From Mesorhizobium sp. WSM3862 (GTDB lineage Bacteria > Pseudomonadota > Alphaproteobacteria > Rhizobiales > Rhizobiaceae): 64,000 bases of DNA. Positions 52,234 to 61,235 of this stretch are shown one piece after another. Where the stretch lies: positions 1 to 64,000 of the forward strand of contig NZ_NSGE01000009.1 in NCBI RefSeq assembly GCF_002294985.1, given 5' to 3'. The translations under genes and the position numbers were made by a program. Each line of letters begins with the position of its first letter. Positions within the stretch are counted from its first letter, which is position 1. The notes below the pieces were generated by a model. It was not told where the DNA came from. It did no database searches and saw only the letters and a list, made by a program, of their open reading frames with translations.

Positions 52234-55200
52234 TCAGATGGCGGTCATCAATGCCGGCGCGAAGGGCTCAGCCCGCGCTCGCGCGCGACCGATCCAAACC
52301 CGCAGCAACGCAAGCAGCAGATCGAGATCGACCGGTTTGGCGATGTAGTCGGATGCGCCGGCGTCCAGGCATTTCTGACGGTCGCCTTTCATCGCCTTGG
52401 CGGTAACCGCGATCAATGGGATGTGGGCTATCGCCGGCATTGCCCGAATCCGACGCATGGTCTCGTAGCCGTCCATTTCCGGCATCATGATGTCGATCAA
52501 GGCGACATCGACGTCGGGTGTTTCTTCGAGCAACGCGATGCCGTCCCGGCCCCGTTCGGCATGCTGCACATCAATGTCGTAAGTCTCCAGCACGCTGGTC
52601 AACGAGTAGATGTTGCGAATGTCGTCGTCGACGATCAGAACCTTGGCGCCGGCGAGATCGGCATTGTCGACCTGCTCGGTGGCCAAGATCTGTTCGCTCT
52701 GCGTGTCGCTTGGCAGAGCCGCCGAGATCAGGAGCCCGAGCTGGCCGAAGTTATCGGCACGTGGGACATCGCCCAGTGCCGGATGCAGCGCGACCTGCTG
52801 CAGAAACGCGTCCGGGTGCGGCGTGAAGAACAGCAGGCGCGGTAGAGCGTCGCTGAACTGAGACACGATTTCGTCGAGCATCTGGGCGTTGTCCTTCGCT
52901 GAACGCCCAAACCCGAAAACAAACGCATCATAAGCGGCGGCGGCCGGCTCGTCCGCGTTGGCGGCGACTCGACCGACCGCGGTGACCGAGGTGATGCCAT
53001 CTCGAATGGCTTCTACCAGGGCCAGGCGGCGCTCGGGATCGGGATCGGCGATCAGCACGTTGCGCTGCACCCTCAGGTTCCGTGAATGGATTTCCTCGAA
53101 AACGCGGGCGAGCTCACCAGCCGAAACCGGCTTGCTCGAAACGCTTGCAGCGCCCCTGCGCGTCAGCACTTCGAGATCCTCGGCGCCGGAGATGACATGG
53201 ATCGGAATGTTCCTGGTCTTCTGGTCATGCCGCAGAAGGTCGAAAAGCACCCAGCCGTCGATGTCCGAAAGGCCGAGATCGAGCGTGATCGCATCGGGCA
53301 TCAGCTTGCGGGTCAGCGCCAGCGTGCCGGAGCCGGCCGTTGAAAGCACCCCCTTCAGTCCGGCGGATCGAGCAAGACCGAGCAGCAGCCCTCCGAAAGT
53401 CGGGTCGTCCTCGACAATAAGCACCACCCTGTCCGAGGGATTGATCGAGTCACGATCGTCCGCAAGTTCTGGGGTACCCGAGCTGTCTGCTGGCTGGACG
53501 CCCGCCGCGATGACGTCGGCAGGCGAAAGCTCGATCGGCGCCGCCAGGCTGCTGCTGCGCGGGCCGTCGAAGGGGATGACCAGGGTGAAGGTCGATCCCT
53601 TGCCTGGCTCGCTTTCGACGCGCAGCTCACCGCCGAGCAGCCGGGCGATTTCCCGGCTGATGGAAAGGCCGAGGCCAGTGCCGCCATATTTGCGGCTGGT
53701 CGTGCCGTCGGCCTGCTGAAACGCCTCGAAGATGAGCTTTTGCTTGTCTTCCGGAATGCCGATCCCGGTATCGGTAACGGCGATCGCCAGTGCCCGGGGC
53801 GGCGCCGCACCGTTTTTGCGGCCGGTTCTCTCGGCATGGATGTTCAGCATCACCTCGCCGTTGGACGTGAATTTGAAGGCATTGGACAGCAGATTGAGCA
53901 CGATCTGCTGCAGCCGCTTTTCGTCCGTGCGGATCGTGTCAGGCAGGGCTTGCTCGATCTTGATGGTGAAGCCGAGCCCCTTGTCAGCCGCAAGCTGTCT
54001 GAAAGTCCGCTCCATATGCTGGCGCAGGTGTGCGAGCGGCATGTCGTTGATTTCGATCGACACCGTGCCGGACTCGATCTTGGAAAGATCCAGTATGTCG
54101 TTGATGAGGCTGAGCAGGTCGGTACCTGCCGAGTTGATAGTACGCGCGAAATCGATCTGCTTGTCGTTCAGATTCCCCTGCTGGTTGGTCGCAAGCAGAT
54201 TGGACAGGATCAACAGCGAATTCAGCGGCGTCCTCAGCTCGTGACTCATGTTCGCCAGGAATTCGGATTTGTATTTGGAGGTCAGCGCCAGTTGCTCGGC
54301 CTTCTCCTCCAGAGCCCGCCTGGCCATCTCGATCTCGAGGTTCTTGTTTTCCACCTGCTTCTTTTCATTCTCGAGCAGTTGCGCCTTTTCCTGCAGCTCC
54401 TCATTGGTGGCGTGAAGCTCTTCCTGCTTCTTGGTGAGCTCGGTCTGACGCGACTGCAGTTCGGACGTCAAAAGCTGCGATTGCTTGAGAAGCCCTTCCG
54501 TGCGCATGGTCGCGGCGATCGTGTTGAGCACGATGCCGACCGATTCCATGAGCTGCTCCAGGAAAAGGCGGTGCGTATCGCTGAACCGGCTGAACGAAGC
54601 GAGTTCGATAACCGCCTTGACCTCGTCCTCGAACAATGCCGGCAGGACGATGGCGCTCGCCGGCGGGGCCTCGCCCAGGCCGGAGGTGATGCGCAGGAAG
54701 CTCGATGGGACGTCATCGAGCATGATTGCCCGTTTGTCGGCGGCGCACTGCCCGATCAGGCCTTCGCGGAAGTCGACCCGTTGGCGGACGGTGGCCTTGC
54801 CTTCGGCGGCGTAGGACGCGGCTAGTTCCAGATAGGATTCTTCCTCGTCGCGATTGGTGACGTAGAACAGGCCATATTGCGCGTTCACCAGTGGCGCGAG
54901 CTCGGAAATGATCATCCGCGAAACCGTGGCAAGGTCCCGCTCGCCCTGCAGCATGCGCGAGAAACGGGCGAGATTGGTCTTCAGCCAATCCTGCTCGGCA
55001 TTCTTCAAGGTCTGATCCTTGAGGTTGCGGATCATCTCGTTGATGTTGTCCTTCAGCGCCGCGACCTCGCCGGAGGCCTGCACGCTGATCGAGCGGGTGA
55101 GGTCGCCCTTGGTTACCGCGGTCGACACTTCGGCGATGGCCCGGACCTGGGTCGTCAGGTTCGCCGCCAGCTGATTGACGTTGTCGGTCAGGTCGCGCCA

Positions 55201-58011
55201 CAGGCCGGCGGCGCCCGGCACCCTGGCCTGGCCGCCGAGCTTGCCCTCGATGCCGACCTCGCGAGCCACGTTGGTCACCTGATCCGCGAAGGTCGCCAGC
55301 GTCTCGATCATGCCGTTGATCGTGTCCGCCAGCGAAGCGATCTCGCCCTTGGCATCGACCGCAAGCTTGCGCTTCAGATTGCCCTGAGCAACGGCGGTGA
55401 CGACGTCTGCAATGCCGCGCACCTGGTTGGTCAAATTGGTCGCCATCAGATTGACGTTGTCGGTCAAGTCCTTCCAGGTGCCGGCCACACCCTCTACCCG
55501 AGCCTGACCGCCGAGCTTGCCTTCGGTGCCGACTTCGCGCGCCACGCGCGTCACCTCGCCGGCGAACGAGTTGAGCTGGTCGACCATGGTGTTGATGGTC
55601 GACTTCAGCTCCAGGATCTCGCCTTTGACGTCGACGGTGATCTTCTTGGACAGGTCGCCTCGCGCCACCGCTGTGGTAACTTCGGCGATGTTGCGAACCT
55701 GACCGGTGAGGTTCTCGGCCATCGAGTTGACGTTGTCGGTCAGGTCCTTCCAGGTGCCGGCAACGCCGCGCACCTGTGCCTGACCGCCGAGCTTGCCTTC
55801 GGTGCCGACCTCGCGAGCCACGCGCGTCACTTCCGAGGCAAAGGAGTTCAATTGGTCCACCATCGTGTTGATGGTGTCCTTGAGCTCCAGGATTTCACCG
55901 CGCACATCGACCGTGATCTTTTTCGACAGATCGCCGAGTGCGACGGCGGTCGTCACCTCCGCAATGTTGCGCACTTGGCCCGTGAGATTGGCGGCCATGG
56001 CGTTGACGTTGTCGGTGAGGTCCTTCCAGGTGCCGGCAACGCCGCGTACCTGCGCCTGTCCGCCGAGCTTGCCGTCGGAACCCACTTCGCGGGCGACGCG
56101 CGTCACCTCCGAGGCGAAGGAGTTCAACTGGTCCACCATCGTATTGATGACGTCCTTGATCTGCAGGATTTCGCCCAAGGCGTCGACGGTGATCTTCTGG
56201 GTCAGGTCGCCGGTGGCGATTGCGGTCGCGACCTTTGAGACGTCGCGCAATTGCACGGTCAAATTGCCGGCCATCGCGTTGACATTGTCGGTCAGATCCT
56301 TCCAGGTGCCGCCGACGCCCTCGACATGCGCCTGACCTCCCAATTTGCCTTCCGAGCCCACTTCGCGCGCCACGCGGGTGACCTCCGACGCGAAGGAATT
56401 GAGCTGGTCCACCATGGTGTTGACGGTGTTCTTCAGTTCGAGGATTTCGCCCTTCACATCGACGGTGATCTTTTTCGAAAGGTCGCCCCTGGCAACGGCC
56501 GTGGTAACATCGGCGATATTGCGCACCTGCCCGGTCAGATTGGCGGCCATCAGGTTGACGTTGTCCGTCAGGTCCTTCCATGTGCCGCCGACTCCGCGGA
56601 CTTCAGCTTGGCCGCCCAGCTTTCCCTCGGTGCCGACCTCGCGTGCCACGCGGGTGACTTCCGAGGCGAAGGAGTTCAGCTGGTCCACCATCGTGTTGAT
56701 GGTGTTCTTCAGCTCCAGGATCTCGCCCTTCACATCGACGGTGATCTTCTTCGAGAGGTCACCCAGTGCCACCGCGGTAGTCACTTCGGCGATGTTGCGC
56801 ACCTGACCGGTAAGATTCGCCGCCATGGAATTGACGTTGTCGGTCAGGTCCTTCCAGGTGCCGGCGACACCGCGCACCTGTGCTTGGCCGCCGAGCTTGC
56901 CTTCCGTGCCGACCTCGCGCGCCACGCGCGTCACCTCGCCGGCAAATGAGTTGAGCTGATCGACCATGGTGTTGATGGTCGATTTCAGTTCCAGAATTTC
57001 GCCTTTCACGTCGACGGTAATCTTCTTGGAGAGGTCGCCCAAAGCCACCGCCGTCGTCACATCGGCGATGTTGCGGACTTGGCCGGTCAGGTTGGCGGCC
57101 ATCAGGTTGACGCTGTCGGTGAGGTCTTTCCAAGTACCGCCAACGCCCTCGACACGGGCTTGGCCTCCGAGTTTGCCCTCGGTGCCGACCTCACGCGCGA
57201 CGCGGGTCACCTCCGAGGCGAAGGAGTTGAGCTGGTCCACCATCGTGTTGATGGTGTTCTTCAGTTCGAGGATCTCACCCTTCACGTCGACGGTGATCTT
57301 CTTCGACAAGTCGCCAGACGCGACAGCCGTGGTCACCTCCGCAATGTTGCGCACCTGGCTGGTCAGATTGGTCGCCATCGCGTTGACATTGTCGGTCAGG
57401 TCCTTCCACGTGCCCGCCGCCCCCCTGACGCGTGCCTGACCGCCCAGCTTGCCTTCGGTGCCGACCTCGCGCGCCACACGCGTCACCTCCGACGTGAAGG
57501 AGGCGAGCTGCTCAACCATGGTGTTGACGATTTTACCGATGCGCAGGAATTCGCCACGAAGCGGCCTGCCGTCAATTTCCACCATCATGGATTGGGACAG
57601 ATCGCCCTTGGCGACCGCGCCGATGACGCGGGCAACTTCCGCGGTGGGCTGCACCATGTCCTCGATCAGGTCGTTGACCGAACGGACGCTCGATTCCCAG
57701 CTGCCTTTGGCGTTCCTCACATGGCCGCGTTCGCCGATGCGGCCGTCCTTGCCGACGACCCTGCTCAGCCGCGCAAATTCTCGCGCCATCTGATCGTTCA
57801 ACTCGACGATCTGATTGAATGTGTCGGCGATCTCGCCGTTCAACCCTTCATAAGAATTCTCGATGCGGACGGAGAAGTCACCGTTTCGAAAGGCTTTGAG
57901 GGCGTTGAGAATCTGACGGGAATCGAATTGTTCCTTTGACGAACGAGAAACGCCCACACTCCCCTCCGCGCCTGCCCCGACAGCTATATTAAGCCGAGGG
58001 CCAAAACGCAT
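52234..58011 (-). CDS. Giant poly-HAMP hybrid histidine kinase
   Basis: A 1925-residue cytosolic sensor kinase without membrane segments. Residues about 37-1008 are HAMP-like units: one N-terminal unit, one divergent unit (to residue 180), then nine units of 92 residues from 181 (each starting REVGxEGKLGGQ). A GAF domain follows (about 1040-1175), then a coiled coil, HisKA with H1257 (NMSHELRTPLNS), an ATPase with DTGIGIPEDK and GTGLGLSIS, and three receiver-like domains. The first (VEDDPTFGG, LDLGLSDIDGW) and third (VDDDIRNIY, LIDIMMPEMDGYE) look active; the middle one (IADPDPERR) seems degenerate. The layout resembles fungal group III (Nik1-type) kinases, which sense osmotic or cell-wall stress. 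Confidence 0.93.
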   Translation of the reverse strand: MRFGPRLNIAVGAGAEGSVGVSRSSKEQFDSRQILNALKAFRNGDFSVRIENSYEGLNGEIADTFNQIVELNDQMAREFARLSRVVGKDGRIGERGHVRNAKGSWESSVRSVNDLIEDMVQPTAEVARVIGAVAKGDLSQSMMVEIDGRPLRGEFLRIGKIVNTMVEQLASFTSEVTRVAREVGTEGKLGGQARVRGAAGTWKDLTDNVNAMATNLTSQVRNIAEVTTAVASGDLSKKITVDVKGEILELKNTINTMVDQLNSFASEVTRVAREVGTEGKLGGQARVEGVGGTWKDLTDSVNLMAANLTGQVRNIADVTTAVALGDLSKKITVDVKGEILELKSTINTMVDQLNSFAGEVTRVAREVGTEGKLGGQAQVRGVAGTWKDLTDNVNSMAANLTGQVRNIAEVTTAVALGDLSKKITVDVKGEILELKNTINTMVDQLNSFASEVTRVAREVGTEGKLGGQAEVRGVGGTWKDLTDNVNLMAANLTGQVRNIADVTTAVARGDLSKKITVDVKGEILELKNTVNTMVDQLNSFASEVTRVAREVGSEGKLGGQAHVEGVGGTWKDLTDNVNAMAGNLTVQLRDVSKVATAIATGDLTQKITVDALGEILQIKDVINTMVDQLNSFASEVTRVAREVGSDGKLGGQAQVRGVAGTWKDLTDNVNAMAANLTGQVRNIAEVTTAVALGDLSKKITVDVRGEILELKDTINTMVDQLNSFASEVTRVAREVGTEGKLGGQAQVRGVAGTWKDLTDNVNSMAENLTGQVRNIAEVTTAVARGDLSKKITVDVKGEILELKSTINTMVDQLNSFAGEVTRVAREVGTEGKLGGQARVEGVAGTWKDLTDNVNLMATNLTNQVRGIADVVTAVAQGNLKRKLAVDAKGEIASLADTINGMIETLATFADQVTNVAREVGIEGKLGGQARVPGAAGLWRDLTDNVNQLAANLTTQVRAIAEVSTAVTKGDLTRSISVQASGEVAALKDNINEMIRNLKDQTLKNAEQDWLKTNLARFSRMLQGERDLATVSRMIISELAPLVNAQYGLFYVTNRDEEESYLELAASYAAEGKATVRQRVDFREGLIGQCAADKRAIMLDDVPSSFLRITSGLGEAPPASAIVLPALFEDEVKAVIELASFSRFSDTHRLFLEQLMESVGIVLNTIAATMRTEGLLKQSQLLTSELQSRQTELTKKQEELHATNEELQEKAQLLENEKKQVENKNLEIEMARRALEEKAEQLALTSKYKSEFLANMSHELRTPLNSLLILSNLLATNQQGNLNDKQIDFARTINSAGTDLLSLINDILDLSKIESGTVSIEINDMPLAHLRQHMERTFRQLAADKGLGFTIKIEQALPDTIRTDEKRLQQIVLNLLSNAFKFTSNGEVMLNIHAERTGRKNGAAPPRALAIAVTDTGIGIPEDKQKLIFEAFQQADGTTSRKYGGTGLGLSISREIARLLGGELRVESEPGKGSTFTLVIPFDGPRSSSLAAPIELSPADVIAAGVQPADSSGTPELADDRDSINPSDRVVLIVEDDPTFGGLLLGLARSAGLKGVLSTAGSGTLALTRKLMPDAITLDLGLSDIDGWVLFDLLRHDQKTRNIPIHVISGAEDLEVLTRRGAASVSSKPVSAGELARVFEEIHSRNLRVQRNVLIADPDPERRLALVEAIRDGITSVTAVGRVAANADEPAAAAYDAFVFGFGRSAKDNAQMLDEIVSQFSDALPRLLFFTPHPDAFLQQVALHPALGDVPRADNFGQLGLLISAALPSDTQSEQILATEQVDNADLAGAKVLIVDDDIRNIYSLTSVLETYDIDVQHAERGRDGIALLEETPDVDVALIDIMMPEMDGYETMRRIRAMPAIAHIPLIAVTAKAMKGDRQKCLDAGASDYIAKPVDLDLLLALLRVWIGRARARAEPFAPALMTAI
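55264..57471 (-). repeat. Eight 276-bp tandem repeats (HAMP units)
   Basis: Eight successive 276-base units encode the 92-residue HAMP units 1-8 of the kinase. The units are nearly the same in protein and closely alike in DNA (for example GGACAGGTCGCC-type stretches recur). A ninth, more diverged unit follows toward 54988. The high identity allows slippage and recombination, so copy number may vary between strains. Confidence 0.9.
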
Positions 58012-58097
58012 CGCGGCCTGTTTGGTTCCGTGCCTGTTTGAACAGGTGGTTAATCAGATGTGGCGAAGCTTGCCGTAGAGACACTCAGGCCGGATTC

Positions 58098-59597
58098 TTA
58101 TGCAGCCGAACTGCCCGGCTCTTCTTCTCCGCCATTCGGATCCCCCGGGGCCGTTGCCCAGGCGAGCTCGACCAGTGTCACCGTGCGGCGGCCAACACCG
58201 TCGATCTGGCAGACGATCAGCCCCTGCTCCTCGATGTAATCGAGCAGCCGCCGGGCGCGACGCAGCGAATGCGAGCCATAAGCGCGGGCGATCGCCGCGT
58301 CGCTCGGGCAGGGCCAGCCTTCCTTCGCCGCCCTCGCGATCATCATGAACACGCCCTGCATGTCCTCCGGCAGAAGCGATGCGCGCACGGAGACGTCGCG
58401 CCACGCGTCGTCCTCGGCCATGTCCGAGCCGACGCCGGCGCGGGCGCGCGTCAGCATGCGTCGGAATTCCGAAAGGTCGGGCACCACCGAAGCGAGTCCT
58501 TCGATTCGGCAGCGGACCACGAACTCCTGATAGAGCACGCCGATGACGCGGAATCCGGCATCGGGCTCAGCCAGGATAGCGCGCAGGATACGGTCCATCC
58601 GCCCGCGCCGCTCGGCAAGGTCCTCGGCGCTGGGCTGCGGCTCGGCCGGCTCGGGGCGGATGTCGAGCGGCGCGGCCTTGGCCGCCATCAACTGATCGAG
58701 CAGGTCGGGCGACGGCCGGCGCTGCGGGCGGACCGTCTCCGGCGGCGGTGCCGCGAGGATGATGGCGCGCGCATCTTCGAGCGTCGCTTCGGGCAGCGGC
58801 ATCAGCCGCGGCGTGCCGTTGCGCGGGCTCGTCTCGGTCGATCCGATCCGCACGCTGAGCGGGCGACGCGACAGCGCCGGACCGAGCGCCATGAAATGCC
58901 CGCGGTCAAGGTCGCGGAAGGCTTCCGCCTGCCGCCGCTCCATGCCGAGCAGGTCGGCGGCGCGCGCCATGTCGATGTCCAGAAAGGTGCGGCCCATCAG
59001 GAAGTTGGAGGCCTCCGCCGCGACGTTCTTGGCGAGCTTCGCCAGCCGCTGCGTGGCGATGATGCCGGCGAGCCCGCGCTTGCGGCCGCGGCACATCAGA
59101 TTGGTCATGGCGCCGAGCGAAAGCTTGCGCGCCTCATCCGAGACCTCGCCTGCAGCAGCAGGCGCGAAGAGCTGCGCCTCGTCCACCACCACCAACATCG
59201 GATACCAATGGTCGCGCGCGACCTCGAACAACCCGCCAAGGAAGGCTGCGGCGCGCCGCATTTGGTTCTCGGCATCGAGCCCTTCGAGGTTTAGCACTGT
59301 CGAGACGCGGTGGATGCGCGCTCGCTCGCCGGCCGCCTGCAGGCCGCGCTCGGTATGATCCTCGGCGTCGATCACCAGATGGCCGTAGCGCTCACCGAGC
59401 GAGACGAAGTCGCCTTCGGGATCGATGATGGTCTGCTGCACCCAGGGCGCGCTCTGCTCCAGCAGCCGGCGCAGCAGATGCGACTTGCCCGAGCCCGAAT
59501 TGCCCTGCACCAGCAGGCGGGTCGCCAGCAGCTCTTCAAGGTCGAGGGCCGCCGGCGCGCCTGCCGACGTCTGCCCCATCTCGATCGCAACCGTCAT
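58098..59597 (-). CDS. HerA-like ATP-binding protein (DUF87)
   Basis: A 499-residue P-loop ATPase. Walker A is LLVQGNSGSGKSHLLRRLLE (near residue 30-50), Walker B is PMLVVVDEAQLFAP, and CRGRKRGLAGIIATQRLAKL carries an arginine-rich sensor region, as in HerA/FtsK-type hexameric helicases. The C-terminal 200 residues have a winged-helix-like end (RAYGSHSLRRARRLLDYIEE). Start at 59597 (MTVAIEMGQ) is chosen because upstream sequence in the same frame is unlike the family. It precedes the poly-HAMP kinase by 86 bases on the same strand. No NurA-type nuclease is next to it. Confidence 0.85.
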   Translation of the reverse strand: MTVAIEMGQTSAGAPAALDLEELLATRLLVQGNSGSGKSHLLRRLLEQSAPWVQQTIIDPEGDFVSLGERYGHLVIDAEDHTERGLQAAGERARIHRVSTVLNLEGLDAENQMRRAAAFLGGLFEVARDHWYPMLVVVDEAQLFAPAAAGEVSDEARKLSLGAMTNLMCRGRKRGLAGIIATQRLAKLAKNVAAEASNFLMGRTFLDIDMARAADLLGMERRQAEAFRDLDRGHFMALGPALSRRPLSVRIGSTETSPRNGTPRLMPLPEATLEDARAIILAAPPPETVRPQRRPSPDLLDQLMAAKAAPLDIRPEPAEPQPSAEDLAERRGRMDRILRAILAEPDAGFRVIGVLYQEFVVRCRIEGLASVVPDLSEFRRMLTRARAGVGSDMAEDDAWRDVSVRASLLPEDMQGVFMMIARAAKEGWPCPSDAAIARAYGSHSLRRARRLLDYIEEQGLIVCQIDGVGRRTVTLVELAWATAPGDPNGGEEEPGSSAA

Positions 59598-59804
59598 ATT
59601 CTCGACTCGGATAGTCTCCCTGCGCGGGAGGGACTTAGCAACCGACGCGCGGTGCGTCGAGCACGGGGCCAAGGGCTCGGCGCGATGTTCCACACTTAAC
59701 GGCAGGCCATCGCCAGCTGAACTGGTCCGACCACCATTTCGCTGGCGCAATCTCCTGATCGGCGTATCATCCTTTTAGGGAGGGTTCATGGCAGGAGGAG
59801 GCTT

Positions 59805-60059
59805 ATGAACGTCGCTGCGGAGGTGCCCGTCGTAGACCTGACGGTGCAAGACATTGTTTCGTCTGCTCTTTCGAAATTTCGCGCCGGCGACACTGTTTCG
59901 ACCCGGGCAATGCTCGACGCCATCCGCCAATCGGACCCCGCCTGCGGGGACAGCGACGACCATCTGGTCGAACTGATCGTCATGGCCGCTGTTGGTAAGA
60001 CCATGGGCGTCGTTTTCGATCACCGCTCGCCCGACGAGCGGTTGCCGTGCCTGTCCTAA
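59805..60059 (+). CDS. Small hypothetical protein
   Basis: An 84-residue soluble protein (MNVAAEVPVVDLTVQDIVSS at the start). AGGAGGAGG lies just before the ATG, a strong signal for a real gene. Helical throughout; no family recognised. It is divergent from the HerA-like gene and convergent with the gene at 60156. Confidence 0.7.
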   Translation: MNVAAEVPVVDLTVQDIVSSALSKFRAGDTVSTRAMLDAIRQSDPACGDSDDHLVELIVMAAVGKTMGVVFDHRSPDERLPCLS

Positions 60060-60155
60060 ACCTCGTTGCGCTGAAAAGGATTAGGCGAGGCGCTGTAAAT
60101 CCTTGTTTGGGGCATGTCGGTGTCCCAGAACGCGCGCACGTCCGGGCGACATGCA

Positions 60156-60641
60156 TTAGCTTCCGAGCGGATGCGGCATATAACCGACGAAACCGGCGAT
60201 CTTCCAGCGCCCGCCGACCTTGCGGCAGAAATAGAGCGTCTGCCATTTGAGGCGGTCGACGCCGCCATCCGCCTTGGCGATCGAGCCGTCGAACTTCTTG
60301 TGCAGCACAGCACGATCGCCGTCGACGTCGATGTCGCGCAGGTTAGTGACGCGGAAAATCGCCTCGCGCAGCGGCTCGGCGAAATCCGTCGCGGCTGTTT
60401 CCTTGGCCTGCCGCAGCCATTCGTCGCGATAGATTTCCAGCTTGGGAAACTGCAGCCGCCAGGCGTCGGCATTGGGCAGGAAATGCGCATGCATGCCGAA
60501 GAAGCTCTCGGCGATGAAGTCGTCCTCGACCAACGACCAATCCTGGCCGAGGAAGGCGTCGATGTCGCGCCGCACCAGCATTTCCCACAGCGCATGGCGA
60601 TCGGCATCGCCTTCCGGAAACGGATTCCTGTCAAAGGTCAT
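60156..60641 (-). CDS. SnoaL/NTF2-like hypothetical protein
   Basis: A 161-residue soluble protein. The order of helices and strands (HALWEMLVRRDIDAFLGQDW, then DGDRAVLHKKFDGSI and KWQTLYFCRKVGGRWKIAGF) fits a SnoaL/NTF2-like cone fold. Such proteins are small enzymes or ligand-binding domains. It is divergent from the RidA operon and shares its promoter region, so it may act in the same pathway. Confidence 0.7.
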   Translation of the reverse strand: MTFDRNPFPEGDADRHALWEMLVRRDIDAFLGQDWSLVEDDFIAESFFGMHAHFLPNADAWRLQFPKLEIYRDEWLRQAKETAATDFAEPLREAIFRVTNLRDIDVDGDRAVLHKKFDGSIAKADGGVDRLKWQTLYFCRKVGGRWKIAGFVGYMPHPLGS

Positions 60642-60723
60642 GTTGGTTCTTCCCCTTGCGTTCGATCAGCAACCCACCGGTCGCATCGCCGGTTCGGGGT
60701 GCAGGATGCTCACGATTTGTAAT

Positions 60724-60756
60724 AAAGCAACATGAATTTCGGAAAAATGTTGCTTT
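60724..60756. promoter_or_regulatory. Palindromic operator candidate
   Basis: Perfect 10-bp arms AAAGCAACAT (60724-60733) and ATGTTGCTTT (60747-60756) around 13 bases that include GAATTTCGG. It lies between the divergent genes at 60641 and 60840, 84-116 bases before the RidA start. Length and position fit a dimeric repressor binding site that controls both directions. Confidence 0.65.
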
Positions 60757-60839
60757 CCGACATTGCCTCTTGGAGGATCACCTCTACAAGCGTAGACGGC
60801 TGCAAGAACGGTCCTTACGCTCGACAACAGGAGATTCAT

Positions 60840-61205
60840 TTGCCCAAGCAGTGCTTTGGAAAATCGCATGTCCCGCTCTCGCCTGCCGTCCGCGCCGGCG
60901 ATTTCGTCTATGTCTCCGGCCAGGTGCCGGTGGGCAGCGACGGCCTGGTAGTCAAGGGCGGCATAACTGACCAAGCCGAGCAGGTGCTGCAAAACGTCAA
61001 GGCTGCGCTGGCGCTGGCCGGATGCACCATGGACGACGTGGTGAAGACCACCGTCTGGCTCGAGGACGCCCGCGATTTCGGCGCGTTCAATACGGTCTAT
61101 GCCAGGCACTTCCCGAACGACCCGCCGGCGCGCACCACCGTCGAGTCGCGCCTGATGATCGACATCAAGATCGAGATCGAGGCCGTCGCCTACCGGCCGA
61201 TCTGA
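60840..61205 (+). CDS. RidA-family (YjgF/UK114) protein
   Basis: A 121-residue member of the RidA family, which hydrolyses reactive enamines/imines to keto acids and ammonia. Typical stretches are LSPAVRAGDFVYVSGQVPVG, QVLQNVKAALALAGCTMDDV and FPNDPPARTTVESRLMIDIK, with the conserved Arg in PARTTVE. The TTG start at 60840 has CAGGAGA a few bases upstream and fits family length; the frame is open to 60732 but that part is unlike the family. It forms an operon with the amidohydrolase 30 bases downstream and probably removes an unstable product of it. Confidence 0.88.
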   Translation: MPKQCFGKSHVPLSPAVRAGDFVYVSGQVPVGSDGLVVKGGITDQAEQVLQNVKAALALAGCTMDDVVKTTVWLEDARDFGAFNTVYARHFPNDPPARTTVESRLMIDIKIEIEAVAYRPI

Positions 61206-61235
61206 TCGGGGCCAGGACAACAACGGAGGCGCGGA

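Noticed and set aside
54877..57939. Long plus-strand open frames opposite the poly-HAMP kinase
   Set aside because: They are mirror products of the tandem HAMP repeats and GC-rich codon use, with no independent start signal or domain.
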